In this document: positions 27,173-36,593 of the stretch, piece by piece
Layout of the letters: each line of letters starts with the position of its first letter
Position numbering within the stretch: position 1 is the stretch's first letter
The notes under the pieces: generated by a model
What the model saw: only the letters and a program-made list of their open reading frames with translations
The model's database searches: none
What the model was told of the DNA's origin: nothing
Assembly (NCBI RefSeq): GCF_022699665.1
Contig: NZ_JALDNB010000008.1
Coordinates: forward strand, 124,001 to 188,000
DNA from: Chryseobacterium aahli
GTDB taxonomy: Bacteria > Bacteroidota > Bacteroidia > Flavobacteriales > Weeksellaceae
Direction: 5' to 3'
Length of the DNA: 64,000 nt
Translations under genes and position numbers: made by a program

Positions 27173-27684
27173 GTTAAGCAATAATAAAAAATTTGATGTT
27201 CTTTTTTGCTCATCAAGATTAGGAAGTATTATTTCTAATGTTTTTAAATCCGAATTATATACATTACTAATACTTGAGCCTTTGGCTAAATTGGAAATTT
27301 TCCTTCTTAATTTATGATTGATGTAATAGGATACGTAGATCTGAGAATAAACATCAGAATTTATCGGTTTTAATATATTTATTGTGCGACCTATAGCTAC
27401 GTTCGCAACTGTTAGAGCTGAGGCTAATCCAATATCAAGAGGGTCTTCACCTGCTGAAGGAAGCAAAATCTCATCTCCTTGACTAAAATGCAATTCAGAT
27501 TTATCAAGGTTAGTTTTATTAAACACTTCTGTAATAACCTCATTATACATATGGTATAACTCCCCATATCTGACACAAAAAGTTTCAAATTCAGGAGATG
27601 CTTCATTTTGTTTAATATTTTTACCCGTTGAAAAAAGGAAAATATCTTTAAAAATGTATTTTTTATAAGAATTTTTTTCTAAAT

Positions 27685-27712
27685 CAAACCCCGGAAATCG
27701 CAAATTTGGAAA
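27685..27712. repeat. hsdS inverted repeat 1, right arm
   Basis: Exact reverse complement of 25352-25379, at the 5' end of the silent hsdS. Confidence 0.92.
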
Positions 27713-27820
27713 CTCAAAGATTAATGATTTTCAATTATAAATTTAACAGAATTTTCTTCTCAAATCCTTTATTCATACCTTTTTGATTTTTAATAATAAT
27801 TTAAAATCAAAAAGAAAATT

Positions 27821-28747
27821 ATGACGACACAAAAAACATTTGCTCAAATCGTGGAACTATGGAAAAAAGACAAACAACTTTATGTGAAAAAGTCTAGCTT
27901 TTCGGCTTACGTGCTTTTGCTGGAAAACCATTTGTTACCCAAGTTTGCGGAAGTTAGTAGTATAGAAGAAGAGGAAGTTCAGCAATTTGTTTTTCAAAAA
28001 CTGGAACAGGGATTGAGCCAGAAAAGCATAAAAGATGTTCTTATCGTTTTGAAAATGGTAATGAAATTTGGGGCAAAATATAAATGGATTCAGTATACGC
28101 CATTCGATATTCAATATCCAACCGTTAGGGAAAATCAAAGTATTGAAGTTCTGACCAGAACTCATCAGAAAAAAGTGATGAATTATATTCAAGAGCATTT
28201 TACATTCCGGAATCTGGGGGTTTATATTTGTCTTTGTTCTGGAATGCGGATTGGCGAAATCTGCGCACTCACTTGGGAGGATATAGATACCGATAATGGC
28301 ATCATCAACATTAGAAAAACCATTCAGCGAATCTACATTATTGAAGATGGCAAAAGAAGAACAGAATTGCTTCTCGATACACCAAAAACCAAGAACTCAA
28401 TACGTGAAGTTCCAATGAGCAGAGATCTTTTGCGAATGTTGAAGCCTTTTAAAAAAATTGTGAATCCTTTGTTTTTTGTTTTAACAAATGATGCCAAACC
28501 AACTGAGCCAAGAACTTACCGGAGCTATTATAAAAATCTGATGAAACAACTGGAAATCCCGGAAATTAAATTCCACGGATTGCGTCATAGTTTTGCAACC
28601 CGATGTATTGAAAGCAAATGTGATTATAAAACTGTGAGTGTACTATTGGGACATTCCAATATCAGTACAACATTGAATCTTTATGTCCATCCAAATCTGG
28701 AACAGAAGAAAAAAGCAATAGATCAAATGTTTAAAGCACTTAAATAG
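27821..28747 (+). CDS. Tyrosine recombinase, probable hsdS invertase
   Basis: A 308-residue phage-integrase-family protein with a core-binding domain (about 1-100, including KKSSFSAYVLLLENHLLPKF) and all catalytic residues: Arg in CSGMRIGEICALTW, HxxR in FHGLRHSFATRC, and His plus the nucleophile Tyr in LLGHSNISTTLNLYVHPN. Located 118 nt beyond the silent hsdS and inside a type I restriction locus, it is the obvious candidate for inverting the hsdS segment, as reported for PsrA/XerD-like recombinases in other phase-variable type I loci. Integration of the whole island is an alternative role, but it is far from both island ends. Confidence 0.88.
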   Translation: MTTQKTFAQIVELWKKDKQLYVKKSSFSAYVLLLENHLLPKFAEVSSIEEEEVQQFVFQKLEQGLSQKSIKDVLIVLKMVMKFGAKYKWIQYTPFDIQYPTVRENQSIEVLTRTHQKKVMNYIQEHFTFRNLGVYICLCSGMRIGEICALTWEDIDTDNGIINIRKTIQRIYIIEDGKRRTELLLDTPKTKNSIREVPMSRDLLRMLKPFKKIVNPLFFVLTNDAKPTEPRTYRSYYKNLMKQLEIPEIKFHGLRHSFATRCIESKCDYKTVSVLLGHSNISTTLNLYVHPNLEQKKKAIDQMFKALK

Positions 28748-28789
28748 TTTTAGTTATGATATTTTTTGTTAGATTTGATAAAACTATTA

Positions 28790-28829
28790 ACAACATTGTC
28801 AGAGTTTCAAACTCTGACAATGTTTTTTA
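28790..28829 (+). terminator. Strong hairpin terminator between recombinase and hsdR
   Basis: A perfect 16-nt inverted repeat (28792-28807 with 28809-28824, core CATTGTCAGAGTTT) is followed by T6. It separates the recombinase unit from hsdR and shows that the hsdR frame upstream of 28853 is not coding. Confidence 0.88.
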
Positions 28830-28852
28830 ACCATAAAATTCGTAAACACAGA

Positions 28853-31711
28853 ATGTCCAGCCAACCCGAATATATTCTTGAACAGAAATTAGTAGAACAA
28901 TTACAGCAGTTAGGTCATAAGCCAGTCAGGATTTGCAATGAAGCAGATTTGATTATCAACCTAAAAACCCAGCTCGAAATTCATAATAAAAAACAATTTT
29001 CCAATAAAGAATTTGAGAAGATTTTAAATCATCTTGCAAAAGGAAATGTTTTTGAAAAAGCTAAAGTATTACGAGATAGATTTCAATTTACAAAGGATAA
29101 TGGGACGTCCGAGTGGATAGAATTCATCAATCAGGAAAGCTGGTGTCAGAATCAATTCCAAGTCACAAATCAAATTGCTCAGGAAGGAGAGTACAAAAAC
29201 CGTTATGATGTCACGATTTTAATCAACGGTTTGCCTTTAGTTCAGATAGAGCTAAAACGTCGTGGTTTGGAAATGAAAGAGGCTTTCAATCAAATCAACC
29301 GTTATCATCATCAGTCATTTAATGCTGGAAAAGGTTTATTCAACTACGTTCAGTTGTTTGTTATCAGTAATGGCGTCAATACAAAGTATTACTCCAATAA
29401 CGCAAAACAGAGTTTCAAACAGACCTTCTTCTGGTCAGACGAGCACAATAATAATATTACACAACTTGAAGATTTTGCACAGGCATTTTTGGAGCCTTGT
29501 CACATTGCCAAGATGATTACGAAATATATCGTTCTGAATCAAACGTATAAAATTTTAATGGTTCTTCGACCATACCAATATTATGCGGTAGAAAAAATTG
29601 TTGAAAGGGTTAGAAATACCGATAACAATGGATTTATTTGGCATACGACAGGTTCCGGGAAAACATTAACTTCTTTCAAAGCAAGTCAGATTTTGAAAGA
29701 AATTCCTAAAGTGGAGAAAGTTGTTTTCGTGGTAGACAGGAAAGATTTGGATTATCAGACGCAAAAAGAATTTGATGCTTTTGAAAAAGACAGCGTAGAT
29801 GCTACAGAAAATACAGCACATCTTGTAAAGCAACTTTCTGACAATACAAAACTCATTGTAACAACTTTACAAAAGCTGAATACCGCCATTACCAAAGAAA
29901 AACACGGTAAAAAAATAGATAGACTAAAAGATAAAAAAGTAGTTTTCATTTTTGATGAATGCCACAGAAGTCAGTTCGGGGAAACACATCAAAATATTAA
30001 GAAATATTTCCAAAAAGCACAGATGATTGGCTTTACTGGAACGCCAATTTCAGAAGTTAATTCAGTTGGTAAAATAGATGGAATTGCTGCAACTACCAAT
30101 ATGCTTTTCAAAGAATGTCTTCATAAATATGTAATTACAGATGCTATCAGAGATGAAAATGTTCTAAAATTCTCAGTCGAATACGTTGGCAGATACAAAG
30201 AAAAAGAAGGTAGTAATACGTACATAGATATGGAAGTTGAAGCTATTGATACTCAAGAGTTATTAGCAAGTCCAAAGCGTCTGGAGAAAATCACCGATTA
30301 CATCATTACGGAACACGATAGAAAAACCCATCAGAAAACATTCAATGCAATGTTCTGCGTCAGTAGCATAGATGTTTTGCAGAAATATTATGACCTCTTT
30401 CAAAAGAAAAAAGAAGAGGGAAAACACAATCTGAAAATTGCAACCATCTTCAGTTATGGAACTAATGAAGAGAATAATGATGCAGACGGAAATTATCAGG
30501 AAGAAGATGTTTTGTCGATGGTTGCGGAGCCACCTGCAAAATATGGTGATTCACATAGCAGAACTGTTTTAGATCGATATATTGGTCATTACAACGAAAT
30601 GTTCGGAACAAATTTTTCTACGAAAGACAGCCAGACTTTTTATAATTATTACAACGATATTGCGAAAAGAGTCAGAAACAAAGAAGTTGATTTGATTATT
30701 GTAGTCAATATGTTTTTGACAGGATTTGATAGTCCACAACTTAATACTTTATTTGTAGATAAAAACCTGAAATACCACGGATTGATTCAGGCATTTTCAA
30801 GAACCAACAGAATTATCGGAGAGAAAAAATCACAGGGCAATATTGTCTGTTTCCGAAATCTGAAATCCGCAACAGATGATGCCGTGACTTTATTTTCTAA
30901 TAAAGAAGCCATACAGGAAATTATAATCCAACCCATTGAAGATTATATTGAACTTTTCAAAAATTCTTTAGAAAAACTAAAACTGGTTGCACCCGAAATT
31001 CAAAGTGTAGATGCTTATCAAACCGAACAGGAAAAGTTTGAATTTGTTACAGCTTTCCGTGAATTGATGCGTATTCTGAATGTCTTAAAATCCTTCACAG
31101 ATTTTGATTTTGACCAATTGGAGATGACAGAATTTGAATTTGATGGATATAAAAGTAAATATCTTGATATCTGGACTGGAATTAAGGGAAAGAAAGAAGG
31201 TGGTGACAAAGTCAGCATTTTAGATGATGTTGATTTTGAGTTAGAGCTCATCCACCGTGATGAAATCAATGTGAGCTATATACTTTCACTATTAGCAAAT
31301 ATTGCAGATATAAAAGGAATTAAACGAGAAGCAAAAATAAAAGAAATTCGTGAAATCCTATCCGGCGACGCCCAATTAAGAAGCAAAAAAGAATTAATTG
31401 AAAAATTCATAGACGAGAACTTGCCACATATTCCGGACGGCGATGCTGTAAGTGATGAATTTGATAATTTCTGGAATAAAGAAAGAACTGATGCTTTTGA
31501 GAAAATTGCAGAAGAAGAATCTCTGAATAAAGAAAAATTCCAAGAAACGATTGACAGCTTTCTTTTCACTTCTAAAATACCTAAAATGAGCGATGCTCTA
31601 AAACTTTTAGAAATAAAACCAAAACTTACGGAACGAAATAATATTGGAAAAAGGATTATCCAAAAAGTTCAGGATTTTGTTGAGGTATTTATTGATGGAG
31701 TGGCTTCGTAG
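28853..31711 (+). CDS. hsdR: Type I restriction-modification system, restriction (R) subunit
   Basis: HsdR is the ATP-driven translocase and nuclease. From the chosen ATG it has 952 residues: an N-terminal nuclease domain with RYDVTILINGLPLVQIELKR (PD-ExK core, about residues 117-136), Walker A HTTGSGKTLTSFKA (about 260), the DEAD-like box FDECHRSQFG, motif III GFTGTPI, and further helicase motifs DLIIVVNMFLTGFDSP and LIQAFSRTNR. The C-terminal part is helical. An in-frame ATG at 28766 exists, but a transcription terminator lies between, so MSSQPEYILEQ at 28853 is the start. No hsdR promoter was clearly recognised. Confidence 0.94.
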   Translation: MSSQPEYILEQKLVEQLQQLGHKPVRICNEADLIINLKTQLEIHNKKQFSNKEFEKILNHLAKGNVFEKAKVLRDRFQFTKDNGTSEWIEFINQESWCQNQFQVTNQIAQEGEYKNRYDVTILINGLPLVQIELKRRGLEMKEAFNQINRYHHQSFNAGKGLFNYVQLFVISNGVNTKYYSNNAKQSFKQTFFWSDEHNNNITQLEDFAQAFLEPCHIAKMITKYIVLNQTYKILMVLRPYQYYAVEKIVERVRNTDNNGFIWHTTGSGKTLTSFKASQILKEIPKVEKVVFVVDRKDLDYQTQKEFDAFEKDSVDATENTAHLVKQLSDNTKLIVTTLQKLNTAITKEKHGKKIDRLKDKKVVFIFDECHRSQFGETHQNIKKYFQKAQMIGFTGTPISEVNSVGKIDGIAATTNMLFKECLHKYVITDAIRDENVLKFSVEYVGRYKEKEGSNTYIDMEVEAIDTQELLASPKRLEKITDYIITEHDRKTHQKTFNAMFCVSSIDVLQKYYDLFQKKKEEGKHNLKIATIFSYGTNEENNDADGNYQEEDVLSMVAEPPAKYGDSHSRTVLDRYIGHYNEMFGTNFSTKDSQTFYNYYNDIAKRVRNKEVDLIIVVNMFLTGFDSPQLNTLFVDKNLKYHGLIQAFSRTNRIIGEKKSQGNIVCFRNLKSATDDAVTLFSNKEAIQEIIIQPIEDYIELFKNSLEKLKLVAPEIQSVDAYQTEQEKFEFVTAFRELMRILNVLKSFTDFDFDQLEMTEFEFDGYKSKYLDIWTGIKGKKEGGDKVSILDDVDFELELIHRDEINVSYILSLLANIADIKGIKREAKIKEIREILSGDAQLRSKKELIEKFIDENLPHIPDGDAVSDEFDNFWNKERTDAFEKIAEEESLNKEKFQETIDSFLFTSKIPKMSDALKLLEIKPKLTERNNIGKRIIQKVQDFVEVFIDGVAS

Positions 31712-31804
31712 CTTTAATTTTACGGTTTTCCGTAATTTATGATGTGATGTAAAAAGTATTTTTGCTGAATAAAATGATTCTATATAAAAAAACTTAACCA
31801 ATAA

Positions 31805-34594
31805 ATGACCATACAAGAATTTCTAATACCGTATAACAAATCTTTTAAAGAAATAATTGAGCAATATTCTGATATTTTCACTAAAGTATATAATAATGAA
31901 CAACAGAAAAATTGGTTAGTTCCTATTGCAAATAAGTTAGATAAATTTTCTGACAATAAAAATCAAGAAGATTTTAGATACGTTATTGATATTTTGAAAT
32001 CTGAAAATGAATTTACACAAGATGATATTTCAAAACTAAGTACCTTCGTTTCTAAAGTCAATTCGGTTGTAAAAGTAGCTGACCGTATAAATAATTTTAA
32101 GCAAGACACTATATTGGAAGATGACAGCCAATTACAACTGGTTACTTTATTTAATACTATCAAATCCACTTCTACTTTAAAGAATTTTACGTTGACATTA
32201 AACAGGAATCTGAATAATTTTAGAGCTCACATTTTTTCTGTTGTAAAACATTGCCAAAGCCCAGATTTGTATCCTGTTTATTACCCTTTTTGGCAAAAAG
32301 TTAGTAAGCATATTCTTAAAATTGAAAATGATTATGATTCAATATGTGAATTTTATAGAACCTTTCCTGAAGATAATAGGACGTTAAATTTTGGAAGCTA
32401 CTATGGAACATTAATTAAAGTAATAATTAATAATGTAAATAGTATTTATGATGAAGTTTCACAGAAAGCAATAGTAGATTTCCTTAAAAAAGAAGTGATA
32501 AACTTATCTGAATATCAGAATTTATTAGATGATGTATTAAAACCAATTAGCAACGATAACAAAAAGTATTGGATATATTCTCCTGGTGAAAAAGCGTATA
32601 AATGGGATGAATTTTATTCTGAGCAAATTATGGCTCTTGGGTGGGATGAGATAGGAGATTTGGTGCAGTATCAAACTAAAAATGATATTCAAACGAAGTT
32701 ACTTTCGACTTATAAAAGTGATACCAATAGAAATAATGATGCTATTGCAAATTTTGAGTTTGCAAACTCAGCAAGCATTGGCGATATTATTATTGTAAAG
32801 AAAGGAAGATATGAGCTTTTAGGATTTGGTGAGGTTATGTCTGATTACTATTTTGATGATGATAGAGATGACTATAAACATTGTAGAAGAATGCAATGGA
32901 AATTAAGTGGAAATTGGAACGTTGATCATACTTTAGTAATGAAGACCTTAACTGATATTACAACCTATGCATCAGGCTTGAATGATGGTAAAAAATATTA
33001 TGAACATCTACTTTCAATTATGGAAAATACAACTATAAAAGTACAAGATAACCCTATAGTAAATTTATTAAAATATAAGAAGCAAATAATCTTACAGGGT
33101 CCTCCTGGAACCGGTAAAACTAAATTGGCTAAGGACTTAGGAAAAAAAATTATTACAGATAATCTTAGAAAAGTATCGAATAACAAAATCAGTATAAATG
33201 ATTTAACATCGTTATTTAAAATTAATGATATTTTATTAAGTTCTAATAATAAAACTTCTTATAAAGTTATAGATAAGGATAACAATTCTATGAAGCTTTC
33301 AAGCGAAACAAGAAAAGAAATTGATACTGTCACATTTGAAACATTATTGAAATGTATTGAAAATCCTACTGACTTTCCTTTAGGAACAGGCTTAAATTCG
33401 CAGAATAGAGCTGCTGCAAATTATGCAATAGATAAACTAAAAGATATATTTCATTTAAATAATATAAATGGAGATTCAGAAGATAATCAATTAAAACTCA
33501 TTCAATTTCATCCAAGCTACACATATGAAGACTTTGTTCGAGGTATAGTTGCCGAATCTAAAGGTGAAAAGATAGAATATAAGAATGTAAATAAAACGCT
33601 AGGATTATTTGCAAAAGAAGCTTTGGCAAATTTTAAAGCGAGTACAAGTGGTTCTCCTAAAGCAAATTTGGAAGCTTGGATTGATGAGAAATTTGATTTG
33701 TTTAAAAATGAGATTGATGCAAGATTACCAGAAGATCAGATTAAGCTTTCTGGTGATATAACAATTTTTGAAGTCACAGATTCACACTTTAAATATGCTG
33801 AAAAGTGGAAAACTCCTGGTTATTTAAAATTTATTGAATTTAAAAAATTAATAAAGGCTGTTCTTCTAAATGAATTAGAACTGTCAAGTAAGCAACTTGA
33901 TAAAGAGAAATTTATACACGCTCATTATAGATACACTTATTACAATGCGCTATTGAAATTATTTTTTGATCAATATACCTATGAGAAAGAAACTGTAAAA
34001 ATAGAAGCTAAAAATTATGTTCTGATTATAGATGAAATTAACAGAGCTAATCTTTCTTCTGTTTTAGGCGAATTGATTTACGCTTTAGAATATCGTGGAG
34101 AAAAAGTAGAAAGTATGTATGAAGTAGATGGTTCTCAAAAATTAATTCTCCCACCAAATCTTTATATTATAGGAACAATGAACACCGCAGACCGAAGCGT
34201 AGGACATATAGATTATGCCATCAGAAGAAGATTTGCTTTTGTGGATGTGTTACCTGAAAAATTGCAAGATAATACCGACATATTTTTCAATACCACTGAT
34301 TTCGTTGAAGTTGCAAAATTGTTTATTAAAGTTGGAGAAAATGATGCTATCAACTTTGAAAATGCAAAAAATTCTGATTTTCTTTCAAATGATTTTTATG
34401 CAAAAGACGTGGCTTTGGGTCATAGCTATTTTATAGCAGAAAAGAAAAAGGTTTCATTAGAAGAAAAAGATAACTATTTCAAAATGAAAATGAAGTATGA
34501 GATAATTCCTATTCTTAATGAATATCTTAAGGACGGAGTTTTCAATGAATCAGCAACCGCAAAAATCAAAGAAATTGAACAGCGTTTCGTCTAA
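31805..34594 (+). CDS. McrB-like AAA+ GTPase with EVE-like N-terminal domain
   Basis: The motor subunit of a McrBC-type restriction system that cuts modified DNA. In 929 residues: an N-terminal unassigned region (about 1-250), a PUA/EVE-like section with KYWIYSPGEKAYKWDEFYS and MALGWDEIGDL (about 255-400), Walker A ILQGPPGTGKTKLAKDLG (about 430-446), Walker B YVLIIDEINRANLSSVLGEL (about 738-757) and the McrB signature IIGTMNTADRSVGHIDYAIRRR (about 788-809, here only noted by its ends IIGTMNTADRS and DYAIRRRF). The reader domain may recognise a modified base; which one cannot be told. It overlaps the following McrC gene by 50 nt. Confidence 0.9.
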   Translation: MTIQEFLIPYNKSFKEIIEQYSDIFTKVYNNEQQKNWLVPIANKLDKFSDNKNQEDFRYVIDILKSENEFTQDDISKLSTFVSKVNSVVKVADRINNFKQDTILEDDSQLQLVTLFNTIKSTSTLKNFTLTLNRNLNNFRAHIFSVVKHCQSPDLYPVYYPFWQKVSKHILKIENDYDSICEFYRTFPEDNRTLNFGSYYGTLIKVIINNVNSIYDEVSQKAIVDFLKKEVINLSEYQNLLDDVLKPISNDNKKYWIYSPGEKAYKWDEFYSEQIMALGWDEIGDLVQYQTKNDIQTKLLSTYKSDTNRNNDAIANFEFANSASIGDIIIVKKGRYELLGFGEVMSDYYFDDDRDDYKHCRRMQWKLSGNWNVDHTLVMKTLTDITTYASGLNDGKKYYEHLLSIMENTTIKVQDNPIVNLLKYKKQIILQGPPGTGKTKLAKDLGKKIITDNLRKVSNNKISINDLTSLFKINDILLSSNNKTSYKVIDKDNNSMKLSSETRKEIDTVTFETLLKCIENPTDFPLGTGLNSQNRAAANYAIDKLKDIFHLNNINGDSEDNQLKLIQFHPSYTYEDFVRGIVAESKGEKIEYKNVNKTLGLFAKEALANFKASTSGSPKANLEAWIDEKFDLFKNEIDARLPEDQIKLSGDITIFEVTDSHFKYAEKWKTPGYLKFIEFKKLIKAVLLNELELSSKQLDKEKFIHAHYRYTYYNALLKLFFDQYTYEKETVKIEAKNYVLIIDEINRANLSSVLGELIYALEYRGEKVESMYEVDGSQKLILPPNLYIIGTMNTADRSVGHIDYAIRRRFAFVDVLPEKLQDNTDIFFNTTDFVEVAKLFIKVGENDAINFENAKNSDFLSNDFYAKDVALGHSYFIAEKKKVSLEEKDNYFKMKMKYEIIPILNEYLKDGVFNESATAKIKEIEQRFV

Positions 34595-35942
34595 ACTTAT
34601 CAAGCTTTATGAACATTGGAGCCATAGTGAAGAACTTCTTGAAATAAAAGAGGATTTATATTTTAAGAAAAATAATGCTTATTCTATCTTTCATTATGAA
34701 AACATAATAGATGAGGAGGTCAAAAAATGCATTCTAAAAGCTAATTATTACATTGGAATCGGATCAATTTCTCCTCATCATCATATTTTTGTATCCCCAA
34801 AAGTAAACTCTAAACTTCTAGAAAAAATTCAGAATCAATTAGATGATGAAAATATAGATCATACTTCTGAAGTGAAAATGGAATCTGAAGAAGAAGTGAA
34901 AGCTTTGCCAGAAGTGGATGTGCTAAAAATGCTAACTGAAATTGTAAAGCTTCCTGATGCAACCAAAGAAATTTCAGAACTTTTAGATATTGACTGGGAT
35001 GCTCCTAAGATAGAAGTGAGTCATCTAGATAATGATTACTTATCTCCTTTTTTAATTATTCAGTTTATTCACTTGATGAAAACTATTGTAAAAAAAGGAT
35101 TAAAGAAATCTTATTATACAGTTGAAGAAAATCTTAATAGCAGAATAAAAGGTAAGATCTTAATTCCGCAGACAATAAAGCAAAATATTCTTAAAAATAG
35201 ATTAACCTATACCAGTTGCAAATATCAGGAATTTGGATATAATAGTATTGAAAATAGGTTTTTAAAGAAAGTTTTGGAATTTGTGAAAAAATATATTTCA
35301 GCAAATGAAAATTTATTATCATCAGTACATTCAGAAATTCGGAATAGTATAAATTATATTTCTTCTGCATATGAACTTATCACATCACTTGAAGATATTA
35401 GAGAAATTAAAGGAATCAAGCATAATACATTCTATAAACAGTATAAAGAAGCTATACAAATAGGCGAGTTAATTTTGAAAAATTTTTCTTATTCTATTAC
35501 AAAATCAAATCAAACAAAGAAAGAAACACCTCCTTACTGGATTGATATGAGTAGGCTTTTTGAACTCTACGCCTTTAAAAAACTAATTGAAAATCCAAGG
35601 TTTGATAAAATTAAATATCATTGGCGAACATTTGGGAACGAAGTAGATTTTATTGGCTTTTACAATAATTCTGAGAAAAGAAAAGAAATACCAGTTATTA
35701 TAGATGCAAAATATAAGCTGCATTATGAAAACAGCAAGGAGCATCAGGATATGAGACAGGTTGCAGGGTACGCACGTTTAAAAAGGGTTTATGATTATTT
35801 TTTTGATAAAGTCAATGATTCAGATATTATTGATTGTTTAATTGTCTATCCAACTCTAAATAAAGATTCTGAATTAAAGATTTCAGAAATAAAAGTTTAT
35901 CAAAATATTTATAAGATGGGAATCTATTTACCAATTAAATAA
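34545..35942 (+). CDS. McrC-like restriction endonuclease subunit
   Basis: The nuclease partner of the McrB-like motor. 465 residues from MNQQPQKSKKLNS; the N-terminal two thirds are the McrC-type helical/beta region, and the C-terminus has a PD-(D/E)xK nuclease core: WIDMSRLFELYAFKKL (about 337-352), FGNEVDFIGF (about 374) and VIIDAKYKLHYE (about 393). I take the ATG at 34545 over the one at 34518 because AAGGACGGAG lies 6 nt before it. The 50-nt overlap with the McrB-like gene shows translational coupling. It is the last gene of the island. Confidence 0.88.
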   Translation: MNQQPQKSKKLNSVSSKLIKLYEHWSHSEELLEIKEDLYFKKNNAYSIFHYENIIDEEVKKCILKANYYIGIGSISPHHHIFVSPKVNSKLLEKIQNQLDDENIDHTSEVKMESEEEVKALPEVDVLKMLTEIVKLPDATKEISELLDIDWDAPKIEVSHLDNDYLSPFLIIQFIHLMKTIVKKGLKKSYYTVEENLNSRIKGKILIPQTIKQNILKNRLTYTSCKYQEFGYNSIENRFLKKVLEFVKKYISANENLLSSVHSEIRNSINYISSAYELITSLEDIREIKGIKHNTFYKQYKEAIQIGELILKNFSYSITKSNQTKKETPPYWIDMSRLFELYAFKKLIENPRFDKIKYHWRTFGNEVDFIGFYNNSEKRKEIPVIIDAKYKLHYENSKEHQDMRQVAGYARLKRVYDYFFDKVNDSDIIDCLIVYPTLNKDSELKISEIKVYQNIYKMGIYLPIK

Positions 35943-36326
35943 TGTAAAAATGATTGTTTTGATTACGGTCAAAGAATCTCAGAAGACAAGTCAAAAGTAG
36001 TAACACAAAAATAAAAAACCTTGACACAAAGCCACGCTCATTTATAGAAAGGTTTTAATTTTTCTTTTTTAAGATTTTTTCTTAAAAATATTTTAGCTAA
36101 GAAATATCCTAAGAAAAAAGAGCATATAATTTAAAGAAGAATTTCAAAAAAAGTGTTCAAAATTTACCAATCTTTACTTGCAAATCCGAACAAAAATTTC
36201 TACTTTTACTATGTAAAATTTTTATATTGGATTTTACCACTTTTTGCAAATGCCCTATTTAAGGCCTTTCACAAGATGCTACAGCGAAATGCTTATCAAT
36301 AAAAGGACGAGAAGAAGTTACAAAAA
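35943..36326. other. Gene-free right end of the island
   Basis: No coding frame is supported. A possible weak hairpin (AAAACCTT 36015-36022 with AAGGTTTT 36049-36056) could end the mcrBC transcript. The rest is AT-rich sequence leading to the right attachment repeat. Confidence 0.5.
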
Positions 36327-36340
36327 CCCTCTCTCTCCGC
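36327..36340. repeat. Right attachment repeat (attR)
   Basis: CCCTCTCTCTCCGC, identical to the tRNA-Ser 3' end at 17902-17915. It lacks the rest of the tRNA, as expected for the displaced half-site. Confidence 0.8.
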
Positions 36341-36361
36341 AAATCGGGAAACCAATCAATG

Positions 36362-36394
36362 AAAACCTTAGATAGAAATATCTGAGGTTTTTTT
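36362..36394 (+). terminator. Terminator, probably the original tRNA-Ser terminator
   Basis: Stem AAACCTTAGATA (36363-36374) with TATCTGAGGTTT (36379-36390, one G-U), loop GAAA, then T8. It lies 22 nt after attR, where the pre-insertion tRNA terminator would be. Confidence 0.8.
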
Positions 36395-36593
36395 GTTTTT
36401 AATCTGATTTTGACAAACTTTAAAAGTTTAATATTATTTTAATTAATCATAATTGAAAAACTAAAAACATTCAAATCAATAGCTCTAAACTAAGTCTTTC
36501 TTTTAACATTTTACTTATTTAAAAGTTTTCTCTAATCTTTCAATTCTCAAGCTCATTATTTTTTTCGTTAAATTCGTAGTAAATATATCCTTG

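Larger units (their letters stand above)
26495..27733 (-). pseudogene. hsdS: Silent inverted hsdS cassette
   Basis: An HsdS-like frame of about 410 residues convergent to the expressed hsdS, with FPNLRFPGFDLEK at its 5' end, different TRDs, the shared central helix DEQKRTSNFLLLLNDRISTQ and the C-terminal helix KEQTKIANFLSSIGDKIRLE. It has no start codon: reading upstream past the 28-nt repeat the frame reaches TGA at 27731-27733 with no ATG, and the TTG at 27703 lies inside the repeat. It is therefore not broken at random but a promoterless, startless storage copy that becomes expressed after inversion at the shared repeats. Confidence 0.85.
17902..36340. mobile_element. Genomic island integrated at tRNA-Ser(TGA)
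   Basis: A 14-bp direct repeat CCCTCTCTCTCCGC flanks 18.4 kb. Left copy: 3' end of tRNA-Ser (17902-17915); right copy: 36327-36340, directly followed by a hairpin terminator that looks like the original tRNA terminator. Inside are an integrase 5' remnant, a truncated SusD gene, a frameshifted regulator, small mobile-element-type regulators, a phase-variable type I restriction-modification system with a tyrosine recombinase, and an McrBC pair. No conjugation genes were seen, so it is a defective element or defence island. The left part looks like an older, decayed insertion. Boundaries are inferred from the repeat. Confidence 0.75.

Noticed and set aside
27821..28747. Tyrosine recombinase as the integrase of the whole island
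   Set aside because: It lies in the middle of the restriction locus, far from both attachment repeats and next to the hsdS inverted repeats; inversion is the better explanation, although integration is not excluded.
28766..28852. hsdR start at 28766
   Set aside because: A perfect terminator hairpin lies at 28790-28829 within this stretch; the family-typical N-terminus begins at 28853.
36248..36326. Possible integrase tail next to attR
   Set aside because: No frame shows the RHRY residues or a recognisable C-terminus.
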